A stretch of 64,000 nt of DNA from JBBQLG01 sp964251665 (GTDB lineage: Bacteria; Bacteroidota; Bacteroidia; Cytophagales; Spirosomataceae), in contig CAXUKO010000008.1 of the NCBI GenBank assembly GCA_964251665.1, forward strand, positions 1 through 64,000. The letters are read 5' to 3'. A program made the translations under genes and the position numbers. Numbering within the stretch: the stretch's first letter is position 1; the number at the start of each line of letters is the position of its first letter. Under the pieces are notes generated by a model. It was given only the letters and a program-made list of their open reading frames with translations. It searched no databases and was not told the origin of the DNA. Shown here piece by piece: positions 34,179 through 42,221 of the stretch.

Positions 34179-35072
34179 TTACTTCCCTTCCTGTTTGCTG
34201 GCCCGGTTCGCCTGCTTAATCGACTCGCCAATCTGATCCCATTGCTCGGACGTAACATTATCCAAATGGCTGAACTCACCCGCGCCGAGCACTTCTCCAC
34301 CGTCGATGGTGATGCTTTCGCCGGTGATATAGCCCGAAAAGTCAGACAGGAGAAACGCAGCCAGATTGGCTAATTCGCCATGTTCGCCCACGCGCTTCAG
34401 CGGAATCCGGCTGGTTGGGTCCATCATGCTGGCCAATGGCTCGGGAAAAAGCCGGTCCCAGGCACCCTTGGTTGGAAACGGACCCGGTGCAATAGCGTTG
34501 AGCCGAATGCCGTATTTGGCCCACTCAGCCGCCAGCGATTTGGTCATAATCAGGGCGCCACCTTTGGCAACGGCACTCGGCACTACGTAACCCGATCCGG
34601 TGGTGGCGTAGGTGGTGGAGATGTTCAGGACGGTACCGGGAATCTTGTTTTCGATCCAGTACTTACCTACCGCCAAGGTGAAATAGTACGTGCCACGCAG
34701 CACAATATCCACCACCGTATCGAACGCTTTGTAGGACAGCCGCTCGGTCGGACTGATAAAGTTACCCGCCGAGTTGTTCAGCAGGCCATCTACCTGCCCG
34801 AAGCGTTCCACCGTCCGGGCAATCACGTTTTCGATCTCCTGAGGATTACGCACATCGCAGGCTACAGCCAGCACCTGCCCGGACGTCTCGGCCATCAGCT
34901 CCTGTGCCGTAGCATCCAGCACGGCCTGCCGACGGCTGCAAATGGTAACGTTGGCCCCCAACTGCAAAAAGTAGCGGCTCATTGACTTACCCAAACCTGT
35001 ACCGCCACCGGTCACTATAATGGTTTTTCCGTTCAGCGCATCGTCGCGCAGCATTCCGGTTGTGTTGTACAT
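34179..35072 (-). CDS. SDR family oxidoreductase, 2,4-dienoyl-CoA reductase-like
   Basis: The 297-residue protein has the SDR cofactor motif TGGGTGLGKSMSRYF, NSAGNF in place of the usual NNAG, and a catalytic region ISTTYATTGSGYVVPSAVAKGG, where Lys is kept but the classical Tyr of YxxxK is replaced (VPSAVAK). This is the hallmark of the 2,4-dienoyl-CoA reductases of the DECR type, which reduce 2,4-dienoyl-CoA with NADPH during oxidation of unsaturated fatty acids. The neighbour upstream (35172-36011) is a dienoyl-CoA isomerase-like crotonase, which supports the role. A large hairpin separates the two genes. Confidence 0.88.
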   Translation of the reverse strand: MYNTTGMLRDDALNGKTIIVTGGGTGLGKSMSRYFLQLGANVTICSRRQAVLDATAQELMAETSGQVLAVACDVRNPQEIENVIARTVERFGQVDGLLNNSAGNFISPTERLSYKAFDTVVDIVLRGTYYFTLAVGKYWIENKIPGTVLNISTTYATTGSGYVVPSAVAKGGALIMTKSLAAEWAKYGIRLNAIAPGPFPTKGAWDRLFPEPLASMMDPTSRIPLKRVGEHGELANLAAFLLSDFSGYITGESITIDGGEVLGAGEFSHLDNVTSEQWDQIGESIKQANRASKQEGK

Positions 35073-35103
35073 ATTGAATGATTGAATGGTAGAGGGATTG
35101 AGT

Positions 35104-35173
35104 GATTGACTTATAGAATGATTAAGTGATTAGCCTGAGTTAGCCAATCACTCAATCATTCTATAAGTCAATC
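35104..35173. repeat. 28-bp inverted repeat between the crotonase and reductase genes
   Basis: The arms 35104-35131 and 35146-35173 are inverted repeats with one mismatch around a 14-base loop. The right arm covers the crotonase stop codon. The arms are made of GATTGA/GTGATT-like words that also occur singly in the 30 bp to the left, so it looks like a small repeat-derived element. It could attenuate or process transcripts between the two genes. No T run follows. Confidence 0.7.
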
Positions 35174-36011
35174 AATACCCCCGGTCTATTTTTTTATTGA
35201 AGCCGGCCTGACGCCGTTCTACGGTAGCCTCCATAGCTTCGCTGAAATCCGCCGACTGCATCTGACTCGAATTCCAGACGGCCACGTACTGCAAGCCGTC
35301 CTCGACGGATTTGCCGAGACTGTAGTTCAGGACTTCTTTGGCACCCTGCACCGCCGACGCGGGGAGTTGGGCAATATCCTGCGCCATCTGCTCGGCGGCT
35401 GCGAATAATTCGTCGGCGGTTTCATACACGTGGTTAACCAACCCGATTTTGTCGGCGAAGGCCGCGTCGAAATCTTTGGCAGTAAAGGCCAGTTCGCGGG
35501 TGTAGCCCTGCCCGATGAGGTGCGGCAGAAACTGTAGGGCACCAATGTCGGGCGTGATCGCTAATTTGGCTTCCCGGAGGCTGAACCGGGCATCGCGGGA
35601 GCAGAGCCGGATATCGGCCGCCGAAACCATATTCAGGCCACCCCCGATACACCAGCCATGAATGGCCGCGATGATGGGTTTGGGCGATTGATGCATTCGC
35701 TGAAAACCAAGCTGCATGTACCGGATCTGGGACATGAGTTTGCGACGTTCCAGCGCCATCACGCTGCCGGTAGCCATACCTGCGATGCGGGGTAACATCT
35801 TAGCGACATCAAGGCCATAGCTGAAATGCTCGCCCGAACCACGGATAACCACGGCCCGCACGTCGGCCATGCCGGTTATTTCCTCGATAACGACGGGTAG
35901 CTCTTCCCAGAACTCGGGACCCATGGCGTTACCCTTGCCAGGGCCGGTCAGCGTCAGTGTCATCACCGCGTCTGTCCGGGTGAGGGTTAATGATTGATAC
36001 GACTGTGCCAT
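35172..36011 (-). CDS. Crotonase family protein, dienoyl-CoA isomerase-like
   Basis: The 279-residue enzyme has the crotonase fold: an oxyanion-hole region (GSGEHFSYGLDVAKM) and HGWCIGGGLNMVSAADIRLCSRDARFSLREAKLAITPDIGALQFLPHLIG. The acidic residues in REAK and PDIG correspond to the Glu/Asp pair of delta(3,5)-delta(2,4)-dienoyl-CoA isomerase (ECH1 type). That enzyme shifts double bonds so unsaturated fatty acids can enter beta-oxidation, in line with the reductase encoded downstream. A plain enoyl-CoA hydratase would have a different second Glu. The gene starts next to a 14-bp palindrome. Confidence 0.85.
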   Translation of the reverse strand: MAQSYQSLTLTRTDAVMTLTLTGPGKGNAMGPEFWEELPVVIEEITGMADVRAVVIRGSGEHFSYGLDVAKMLPRIAGMATGSVMALERRKLMSQIRYMQLGFQRMHQSPKPIIAAIHGWCIGGGLNMVSAADIRLCSRDARFSLREAKLAITPDIGALQFLPHLIGQGYTRELAFTAKDFDAAFADKIGLVNHVYETADELFAAAEQMAQDIAQLPASAVQGAKEVLNYSLGKSVEDGLQYVAVWNSSQMQSADFSEAMEATVERRQAGFNKKIDRGY

Positions 36012-36022
36012 CTTTATAAGTA

Positions 36023-36036
36023 GTATGCTTGCATAC
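36023..36036. promoter_or_regulatory. 14-bp palindrome upstream of the crotonase gene
   Basis: GTATGC-TT-GCATAC is an exact palindrome 12 bp upstream of the crotonase start (36011). Its position over the start of transcription or leader fits an operator, for instance of a TetR-type fatty acid regulator. No such regulator gene is adjacent. Confidence 0.4.
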
Positions 36037-36206
36037 GAGTAGCGGTAAAGGTAACGAAACCCCTATTGTTTTGTCTAAAATGGAGACGAATTTTCGGGCT
36101 CCTGGCCTAAAAACAGAGCGTTCGGCACGGCACAGGATTGAGGCAGGCCGAACGCAGAAACGCGGTAATTGGTTACTAAGCCACACTAACTGTATATCCG
36201 CAGGCC

Positions 36207-37340
36207 ATGCACTTTGATACCCTTGCTCTTCAGGTTACCCACCAGACCGACGAAACAACCGGTGCCGTGGTGGCTCCATTACACCTCTCGACCACGTTTG
36301 AGCGTGATGCGGCCTACGCACCCGTCGGTGATCACGTGTACACCCGCACGAGCAACCCGACCCGACAGGCGCTCGAACAGGCGTTGGCCGCTCTGGAAGG
36401 CGGGGCCGTTGGTATGGCGTTCAGTTCGGGGCAGGCGGCAACGATGACGCTGTTTCAGGCGCTACGGCCGGGCGATCATGTTGTAGTGGCACAGGATGCC
36501 TACTTTGGTACGCCGTCGCTGCTGGAAGACGTCTTTCATCCCTGGGGGCTGACCTATACACGGGTCGATATGACAGACCATGAAGCTGTTCAGCGGTCGA
36601 TTCACGAAAACACGCGGGTTGTCTGGTGCGAAACGCCCTCTAATCCAATGCTGGCCATGACCGATCTGCTCACCATTGCCACGATGGCGCATGAGGTCGG
36701 TGCCATTTGTGTGTGTGACAATACCTGGGCAACACCGGTCTTACAGCATCCGCTCGAACTGAACTGCGATGTGGTGATGCATTCGACCACCAAGTACCTC
36801 AGCGGCCACAGCGATGCGTTGGGTGGTGCCCTTATTTTTAAGCGCGACGATGACTTTGCGAAACGAGTCCGGCTGTTGCAGGGACTGGGCGGGGCGGTAT
36901 CGTCGCCGTTTGACTGTTACCTGATCACGCGGGGATTGAAAACGCTGGGCGTTCGGGTGCGGGCACAGCAGGCCACCGCGCAGGCCGTTGCCGAATTTCT
37001 GGCCGCTCACCCGGCCGTAGAACAGGTAAATTACCCCGGGCTGCCAACGCATCCCGGCTACAGCGTGATGAAGCAGCAAATGAACGGCCCCGGCGCGATG
37101 TTATCCGTTCACATTGGTACGGTGCAGGGAAAAACCGGCGCGGCAGCGGCCCTGCACGTGGCGGGAAAACTACAGCTTTTCACCCGTGCCACCAGCATGG
37201 GCAGTGTCGAAAGCCTGATCGAGCACCGGGCCAGCGTGGAAGGGCTGAACAGCAAAACGCCCGTCAATCTGCTTCGCCTGTCCATTGGTCTGGAACATGC
37301 CGAAGACCTGATTGAAGACCTGAAACAGGCATTGGCGTAA
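36207..37340 (+). CDS. Trans-sulfuration PLP enzyme (cystathionine gamma-synthase/lyase family)
   Basis: The 377-residue enzyme belongs to the Cys/Met metabolism PLP family. It has Y45 and R47 in VYTRTSNPTR, FSSGQAATM (73-81), Asp171 in CDNTWATP, and the PLP-binding Lys196 in MHSTTKYLSGHSD. The C-terminal part includes the SLGGVES-like loop (TSMGSVESLIEHRAS). Members include cystathionine gamma-synthase, gamma-lyase, beta-lyase and methionine gamma-lyase, and sequence alone does not separate them here. No other methionine genes are near. The stop codon is the first triplet of a 48-bp palindrome. Confidence 0.9.
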   Translation: MHFDTLALQVTHQTDETTGAVVAPLHLSTTFERDAAYAPVGDHVYTRTSNPTRQALEQALAALEGGAVGMAFSSGQAATMTLFQALRPGDHVVVAQDAYFGTPSLLEDVFHPWGLTYTRVDMTDHEAVQRSIHENTRVVWCETPSNPMLAMTDLLTIATMAHEVGAICVCDNTWATPVLQHPLELNCDVVMHSTTKYLSGHSDALGGALIFKRDDDFAKRVRLLQGLGGAVSSPFDCYLITRGLKTLGVRVRAQQATAQAVAEFLAAHPAVEQVNYPGLPTHPGYSVMKQQMNGPGAMLSVHIGTVQGKTGAAAALHVAGKLQLFTRATSMGSVESLIEHRASVEGLNSKTPVNLLRLSIGLEHAEDLIEDLKQALA

Positions 37341-37385
37341 GGTTTCCATAGCGGGCGAAGTACTTCGCCCGCTATGGAAACCTTA
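37338..37385. terminator. Perfect 48-bp palindrome embracing the stop codons of two convergent genes
   Basis: Positions 37338-37361 are the exact reverse complement of 37362-37385. The first three bases are the TAA of the PLP enzyme gene (+) and the last three the TAA of the small exported protein gene (-), so each stop codon lies at one tip. The stem is GC-rich in the middle (GCGGGCGAAGT). It should work as a shared hairpin terminator or RNA stabiliser for both convergent genes. Confidence 0.75.
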
Positions 37386-37712
37386 TGGCCGTCGGCGGAA
37401 GCGTAGCCGCAAACTGTCGGGAAGCGGCAATTTATATCGATAGGGGCTGCTCAGTTGCGGGTTCAGCATGGAGTATTCCTGATCGCGACGGGGCGTTTTA
37501 ACGGGCATATTGTCCAGCGTCGCCCGCATTACGTCCCGGGGGTCACCGGCCCGGCGATAAAAGTCAGTGCCCATACGCCGTACGCCCGGCGAAACGCTAT
37601 GGCCCGCCGAATCATCAACAACCGGCTGACCGGGTAGGGGCGGGTTAACCGTCTGGGCCAGCGCCGGTAGCTCTATCAGGCTGCACAGTAGGAAAAATAG
37701 GCGTGTTTTCAT
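37383..37712 (-). CDS. Small exported protein of unknown function
   Basis: Start taken at 37712 (MKTRLFFLLCSLIELPALAQ), giving a clear signal peptide, with a mature part of about 90 residues. The mature protein is Pro/Arg-rich (NPPLPGQPVV, PYRYKLPLPDSLRLRFRRRP) with no recognised domain. It probably remains periplasmic or attaches to the envelope. The stop codon lies in the 48-bp palindrome shared with the convergent PLP enzyme gene. Three further codons upstream could serve as an alternative start. Confidence 0.65.
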   Translation of the reverse strand: MKTRLFFLLCSLIELPALAQTVNPPLPGQPVVDDSAGHSVSPGVRRMGTDFYRRAGDPRDVMRATLDNMPVKTPRRDQEYSMLNPQLSSPYRYKLPLPDSLRLRFRRRP

Positions 37713-37764
37713 CTGAATCATCCGTTTCAGACAAAGATCCGAAATTTACCGCAAGGGTTGCAAG

Positions 37765-38625
37765 TCAGGTGGTTACCGGCTGATTTAAATGCGTCAGTTC
37801 TTCACTGATGGCCCAGAGCCGTTTGGCATTGTAATCGCTGCGGGCATCGGAACTCGGCGTTACGGGTTTCTTTTTGGCGAAATACAGGCCCGTGACATGC
37901 TCCACTTCGGGCGAGGAGGCCAGGTAAATACTCGTTTCGGCTCCTTCTTCAGGTGTGATAAAAAACGGCTTTATCAACTTGAACAGAAACCCTGATACAC
38001 GGCTGATATCGCTGCCAAAATTCGTGTTGACGCCACCCGGATGCAGGCTGTTCGAGGTAATGCCATCGGCCATCAGCCGCTCGGCCAATTCTTTTGAGAA
38101 AAGGATGTTCGCCAGTTTCGAGGCTCCGTAGGCACCCCAGGCACTGTAGGATTTGGGTTTGGCCAGCTCCGCCAGTTTGAAACCGCCATTGAACCGGTGA
38201 GCCGCCGACGACACGGTAACGATACGGGCATTCTCGCCCTTGCGCAGTAAATCCAGCAGCAGATTCGTGAGCAGAAACGGGCCGAGGTGATTGGTAGCGA
38301 ACGTCAACTCAATGCCCTGCGGAGAGTATTGTTCTTTCTCGATGAACAGACCGGCATTATTTACCAGCACGTCGAGGTGATCGTAGCGGTCGATCACTTC
38401 GCGGGCGGCCTGCCGAACCGACGTAAAATCAGCAATGTCACACTGGAGCAGATCTACTTTTTTGGTTTGACTCACCTGTTTAATCTCATCGCGCACCGGC
38501 CGGGCTTTTTCCAGATTCCGGCAAAGCATGATAATATCGAATCCTTTTTTGGCCAGTTCGAGAGCCGTGACACGGCCAATGCCGGAATTGGCACCGGTAA
38601 TCAAACAAATGCGGGGCGAAGCCAT
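37765..38625 (-). CDS. SDR family oxidoreductase, retinol dehydrogenase-like
   Basis: The 286-residue protein shows the classical SDR set: LITGANSGIGRVTALELAKKG (cofactor), LVNNAGLF, IVTVSSAAHRF (catalytic Ser), AYGASKLANILFSKELAERL (YxxxK) and SNSLHPGGVNTNF. The NHLGPFLLTNLLLDLL segment and the acidic/basic pattern at the end of beta2 (LCRN) fit the NADP-preferring retinol dehydrogenase/WW-oxidoreductase-like branch, which in bacteria acts on diverse carbonyls. The substrate is unknown. It is divergent to the FMN reductase at 38706 across about 80 bp. Confidence 0.9.
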   Translation of the reverse strand: MASPRICLITGANSGIGRVTALELAKKGFDIIMLCRNLEKARPVRDEIKQVSQTKKVDLLQCDIADFTSVRQAAREVIDRYDHLDVLVNNAGLFIEKEQYSPQGIELTFATNHLGPFLLTNLLLDLLRKGENARIVTVSSAAHRFNGGFKLAELAKPKSYSAWGAYGASKLANILFSKELAERLMADGITSNSLHPGGVNTNFGSDISRVSGFLFKLIKPFFITPEEGAETSIYLASSPEVEHVTGLYFAKKKPVTPSSDARSDYNAKRLWAISEELTHLNQPVTT

Positions 38626-38705
38626 GGGTTACAGAGTCAGTTGTGCCGGGTAAACCAATTGTAAGAACGGGGGGTTTAGCAATAAACCAAGATTATCTGC
38701 AACCG

Positions 38706-39302
38706 ATGACTATTGCCGTAATTTCTACCTCATCGCGCCCGAACAGTAATTCGCTGCGCTTCTGCAACTACGCTCGTAACGTGCTCACTGAGAAAGGCCA
38801 CGAAGTAACCATCGTGGATTTTGAAGCCTACGATATTCCCTTTGTGGGCCAGGGCTGGCTCAAAAAAGAGACGCTGACGCCCTTTCAGCAGACGCTGATC
38901 GCTGCCTGGGAAGCCGCCGATCTGGTGATTTTTGCCATGCCGGAGTACAACTGGACGGCACCACCACAAGCCACAAACCTGATTCATCAGACGGGCGGAC
39001 CGGCTTTTAAACACCTGTTCGAGAACAAAGTGTTTGCGATGGTTGGCATCTCCAACGGGCGCGGTGGCCGACAACCCGCGCTGGATATGGAGACGGTAAC
39101 GAGCAAGATCATCAGCTTCACCAATAGCTATTCCATCGTATCACCGAAGCTGTACGAATCGCACGAGACGGACAAGAACCTCGATGAAAACGGCGTCTTC
39201 GTTGGTCACGAAGTCTACGACCGTACCGCCCGGGCTTTCCTTGATTATACCCTTGCGGTGGCGCATCGCTGGGTCATACCGACGCTGGTTGAGGAGAAAT
39301 AG
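38706..39302 (+). CDS. NAD(P)H-dependent FMN reductase family protein
   Basis: Start taken at ATG 38706 (MTIAVISTSSRPNSNSLRFC). The frame extends 21 codons upstream without homology. The 198-residue flavodoxin-like protein has the phosphate-binding loop STSSRPNSNS, AMPEYNWTAPPQATNLIH and FAMVGISNGRGGRQPALDM, as in NADPH-dependent FMN reductases (azobenzene or chromate reductase-like). It would be a cytosolic quinone or azo/nitro reductase, or supply reduced flavin. It is divergent to an SDR gene and is followed by a 12-bp stem terminator. Confidence 0.87.
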   Translation: MTIAVISTSSRPNSNSLRFCNYARNVLTEKGHEVTIVDFEAYDIPFVGQGWLKKETLTPFQQTLIAAWEAADLVIFAMPEYNWTAPPQATNLIHQTGGPAFKHLFENKVFAMVGISNGRGGRQPALDMETVTSKIISFTNSYSIVSPKLYESHETDKNLDENGVFVGHEVYDRTARAFLDYTLAVAHRWVIPTLVEEK

Positions 39303-39321
39303 CCAGCTTAAAACTGGCCTG

Positions 39322-39362
39322 GTGTCCGCGCAGGGGGATTTTCAGTTGCTCTGCGCGGACAC
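39322..39362 (+). terminator. Hairpin terminator after the FMN reductase gene
   Basis: GTGTCCGCGCAG (39322-39333) and CTGCGCGGACAC (39351-39362) form a 12-bp GC-rich stem around a 17-base loop. It begins 20 bp after the stop codon. The trailing sequence is only weakly T-rich. Confidence 0.6.
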
Positions 39363-39399
39363 TTAGAACAACCCTACCACTCCTTACGGTTAACACTGA

Positions 39400-40503
39400 A
39401 TGAACTACACGGATGCCTCTACCGGAACGGCCATTATCCTTCGGCGGGTTTTATGGGCGATACTGGTACTGCTGGGGCCACTGTCGGCGTCAGGGCAGGG
39501 GTTGCGGCTGTTGGGTATCCCGCTGGATACCGTACTTAAGACGACCACGCCCCCCGTCGACCGGGACTATATCGCTACGTACTACCGTCGGCTGCATATT
39601 TATGTCGTGAGCGACCGACAGGACTATGCCCTTCGTGTAACTGGCCCCCAACAACCCCTGCTTTATAAACCGAATCTGGCCTGGACCCTGGGCGCTGGCA
39701 TCGACTACAAATGGATCGGTACGGAATTTACGCTAAAACTTCCTTTTCTGGGGTACAACGTCACCGATAAAGGCAAAACCAAACCGTTCGGGCTGACGTT
39801 TAATGTCAGCAACCGAAAGCTCTGGTTCTCAACCCAATATCAATACTACAAAGGCTTTTACCTGCGCAATCCCGAAACCGTGGACAAGGATTGGTTCACG
39901 CAGCACGAAGCCTATCCGCAACGCAACGATATGCGGAGTCAGACCATCCTCGGTAATGTGATCTATATGTTTAATCCGTTGCAGTTATCCATACCGGCGA
40001 GTATGTTACAGCGGGAACGGCAGCGGAAAAACGCTGGGTCCTGGGTTGTTGGCGGATTTCTGACCTATCAGACCATCCGCGCTGATTCGTCCTGGGTACC
40101 CGCATCGGTGCAGACCGACTTCTCGCCCGACGCCCAATTGCTGAAGTACAAGTCGGTTGCCCTGGGCGTCGACGCGGGCTATATGCAAACGCTGGTGTTC
40201 GGCAACTATTTCTTCACCAGTTTTTCGCTGCGCCCCGGTTTGGGTGTCATGACAGAACACAGTGACCTGGTCGACCAGCGTGCCCCAACGCGCCTGCGGG
40301 CCGGTTGGCAGGGCGTCACTACGTTTTCAGTCGGCTACAGCACCGACGGCTATTACGGTGGCTTTTACGCGTCGGCTACCCTCAACAGCCGGGCGCTGTC
40401 CGGGAGCGTCGTCAACACCAATGTCGAATACTTCCGAATCGTGATCGGGAAGCGGTTGCGCTACCAGCCCAAAGGCATCATTAAGGAGCTACCGGGGATA
40501 TGA
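39400..40503 (+). CDS. DUF4421 family exported protein; host gene of a 3'-end cassette
   Basis: The 367-residue protein begins with a signal-like segment (RRVLWAILVLLGPLSASGQG). The mature part is a DUF4421 beta-barrel-like domain: YYRRLHIYVVSDRQDYALRV, NLAWTLGAGIDYKWIGTEFTLKLPFLGY, and repeated F-x-x-S/Y strands to the end (EYFRIVIGKRLRYQPKG). It is probably an outer membrane protein, with function unknown. The last 100 bp of the gene plus a few bases beyond its TGA are found again at 41027-41135, after a small unrelated gene. The host copy is intact and complete. Confidence 0.83.
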   Translation: MNYTDASTGTAIILRRVLWAILVLLGPLSASGQGLRLLGIPLDTVLKTTTPPVDRDYIATYYRRLHIYVVSDRQDYALRVTGPQQPLLYKPNLAWTLGAGIDYKWIGTEFTLKLPFLGYNVTDKGKTKPFGLTFNVSNRKLWFSTQYQYYKGFYLRNPETVDKDWFTQHEAYPQRNDMRSQTILGNVIYMFNPLQLSIPASMLQRERQRKNAGSWVVGGFLTYQTIRADSSWVPASVQTDFSPDAQLLKYKSVALGVDAGYMQTLVFGNYFFTSFSLRPGLGVMTEHSDLVDQRAPTRLRAGWQGVTTFSVGYSTDGYYGGFYASATLNSRALSGSVVNTNVEYFRIVIGKRLRYQPKGIIKELPGI

Positions 40504-40513
40504 AGGCCGTGCA
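40405..40513 (+). repeat. Direct repeat A1: 3' end of the DUF4421 gene
   Basis: The first copy of a 109-bp direct repeat lies within the DUF4421 gene and covers its last 32 codons, the TGA (40501-40503) and about 10 bp beyond. It aligns without gaps to 41027-41135, exactly 622 bp downstream, with about nine differences. Confidence 0.9.
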
Positions 40514-40694
40514 GGGGTTAGTGACAGAATGCTGTCCTTGTATATGTGACCAGAAATAGCAAAATTCGCCTTGTTACCTGTTGAAGAGCATCTCGCAAGC
40601 AATGAGACTAATACGCATTGAATAGGCTTCACCTGATTACCTCAATAGCTATCCATTGGCTGAGCGCATTATTGACACCATTATCAATTCAATT

Positions 40695-40976
40695 ATGACA
40701 CCTGACCGCAGACTTGACCAGATAGAACCCCTGATGGCTGACGTGCTACAAAAAGTAGATCGACTAATTGAGGGGCAAGGACAGATTGTAGAATTGGCTG
40801 TTCGTGCCAACCAGAAGGCAGATACTATTGCAAAAGGAGTGGCTGACCTGACTCTTACCAGCCAAGACCAAGTCGATCAGTTACGAATTGGTCAGAATGA
40901 ACTGAAAGCCGGTCAAGCCGAATTAAAAGCTGGTCAGGAACTGATCTTACAACTACTGCGGGAGAAACTCCCTTAA
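40695..40976 (+). CDS. Small coiled-coil protein, cargo of cassette A
   Basis: I start at ATG 40695 (MTPDRRLDQIEPLMADVLQK). The open frame begins at a TTG 39 bp further up. The 93-residue product is highly helical with heptad spacing: VLQKVDRLIEGQGQIVELAV, RANQKADTIAKGVADLTL, and then a repeat NELKAGQ-AELKAGQ-ELILQLL. It has no Cys, no signal peptide and no recognised domain, and it resembles the short coiled-coil tails seen in phage or Uma2-associated proteins. It is framed by two copies of the DUF4421 3' end and is less GC-rich than its surroundings, which marks it as a recent arrival. Confidence 0.6.
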   Translation: MTPDRRLDQIEPLMADVLQKVDRLIEGQGQIVELAVRANQKADTIAKGVADLTLTSQDQVDQLRIGQNELKAGQAELKAGQELILQLLREKLP

Positions 40977-41026
40977 CGATATTGACCGAAATGAAAACCC
41001 GCCCGTATCGGAGTGCTTTGTTCGCC

Positions 41027-41135
41027 AGCGTCGTCAACACCAATGTGGAATACTTCCGAATCGTGCTGGGAAAGCGGTTGCGCTACCAGCCCAAAGGCAT
41101 CATCAAGGAACTGCCGGGGATATAAAGGCCGTGCT
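41027..41135 (+). repeat. Direct repeat A2: orphan copy of the DUF4421 3' end
   Basis: The orphan copy translates in frame to SVVNTNVEYFRIVLGKRLRY, QPKGIIKELPGI and a TAA (41123-41125). Compared with the gene copy, seven codons differ, including the stop, but only one residue does (Ile to Leu). The homology starts abruptly at 41027 and fades about 10 bp after the stop. No start codon precedes it, so it is not expressed as a gene of its own. Confidence 0.9.
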
Positions 41136-41204
41136 GGTGGCAGTAGGTAAGTTTGATGGCTGCTGGTGCGTAATTTGGCTAAATTCGGAGAAACAGCCGG
41201 GTCC

Positions 41205-41774
41205 TTACTGAATAGTTATGTAACGACGTTGTAAAGCCGGACCAATACCTTTTTTGATGGCCTGACGCCCCAGCCACATTAAGACTGGCTGAAAAACAGC
41301 CATCAAACCCTTCATATACGTCCCGCTGATCAGAATTACGTAGCCCAATTCGTAGGGATTTTTGGGCATAGCCTGCCCGCTCACCTTACCATCATGAGCC
41401 AGCCCGTAAACAATCTGGAGGAACTGTTCAAATCCCGGAAACCCTGGTGTAATGCGGCATTCAAACCGACAGGGCTGACTTGACTGGTTAAAAAAACGAT
41501 GCGGTGTATGTATCGGTGCAATCGCCGACTCACCGGGCTTAAGCCGGATGATTTGCTGATCAAGCTGAATACTTAATTCGCCTTCAAGACAAATAAACTC
41601 TTCTGAAAAGTCGGTATGGTAGTGGACAGGATTACCACCCCCCGGTGATAATATGACCTCGACTAATGAATGACGGCCTTTGCTTTCCTGACTGGTTTCG
41701 ATAAACGTTACCGCATCATTGAGGATGGGGTTTGTAATGGTACGCGATGCCGGTAAAGGGGAGCGAGCTTGCAT
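41205..41774 (-). CDS. Cupin domain protein
   Basis: The 189-residue protein has a single cupin barrel with the metal ligands H51, H53 and E58 in NPVHYHTDFSEEFICLEGELSI and the late H92 in PIHTPHRFFN. The C-terminal part contains an amphipathic to hydrophobic stretch (GLMAVFQPVLMWLGRQAIKKG) that may touch the membrane. Such proteins range from small sensor or storage roles to dioxygenase or isomerase activity, and nothing nearby narrows this down. The gene is monocistronic and complete. Confidence 0.85.
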   Translation of the reverse strand: MQARSPLPASRTITNPILNDAVTFIETSQESKGRHSLVEVILSPGGGNPVHYHTDFSEEFICLEGELSIQLDQQIIRLKPGESAIAPIHTPHRFFNQSSQPCRFECRITPGFPGFEQFLQIVYGLAHDGKVSGQAMPKNPYELGYVILISGTYMKGLMAVFQPVLMWLGRQAIKKGIGPALQRRYITIQ

Positions 41775-42221
41775 AAATGAGGGTGGCTAGGGGATACGAC
41801 CTATCCAAGATAACTGATTACGTTATCGGATTCAGTGCCTTCTTAGGGAACGGCAGAAGCGTCTTTCTGCTGGAAATATTAAAAATCAAAGCGAAATGAA
41901 TTGGCTACGAACAGAGTATAAGACCAATGCAGGCTATCTTGAAAATGTAACATTCAGCTAACTATGCGTTCTTTCTGATAGGAGTTCTCCCCGGCATCGT
42001 CAATACCAATTAGATTCGGCAGTACATAAACCGGTTGCATTGCCGGCTTTAACGGTTATTAGGAAATAGGAAAGAAATAGAATCGAGCGGCAGTACTGCC
42101 CTGCCAATGTTGTCGCTACTATAAAGGGATAGTAAACAGATTTTTGGTTGTAACTTGACTTCCAGCACAATACGCCTGCTCACATACCACTGGCTACACA
42201 CCTTCTAACACATACAAGGCT
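41775..42221. other. Intergenic stretch with a possible third trace of the DUF4421 3' end
   Basis: These 447 bp hold the divergent promoters of the cupin and TlpA genes. At 41994-42010 a 17-base string (GCATCGTCAATACCAAT) matches 15 of 17 bases of the start of repeats A1/A2, with weak similarity just before it, and may be a decayed third copy. The rest is AT-rich with no gene seen. Confidence 0.35.
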
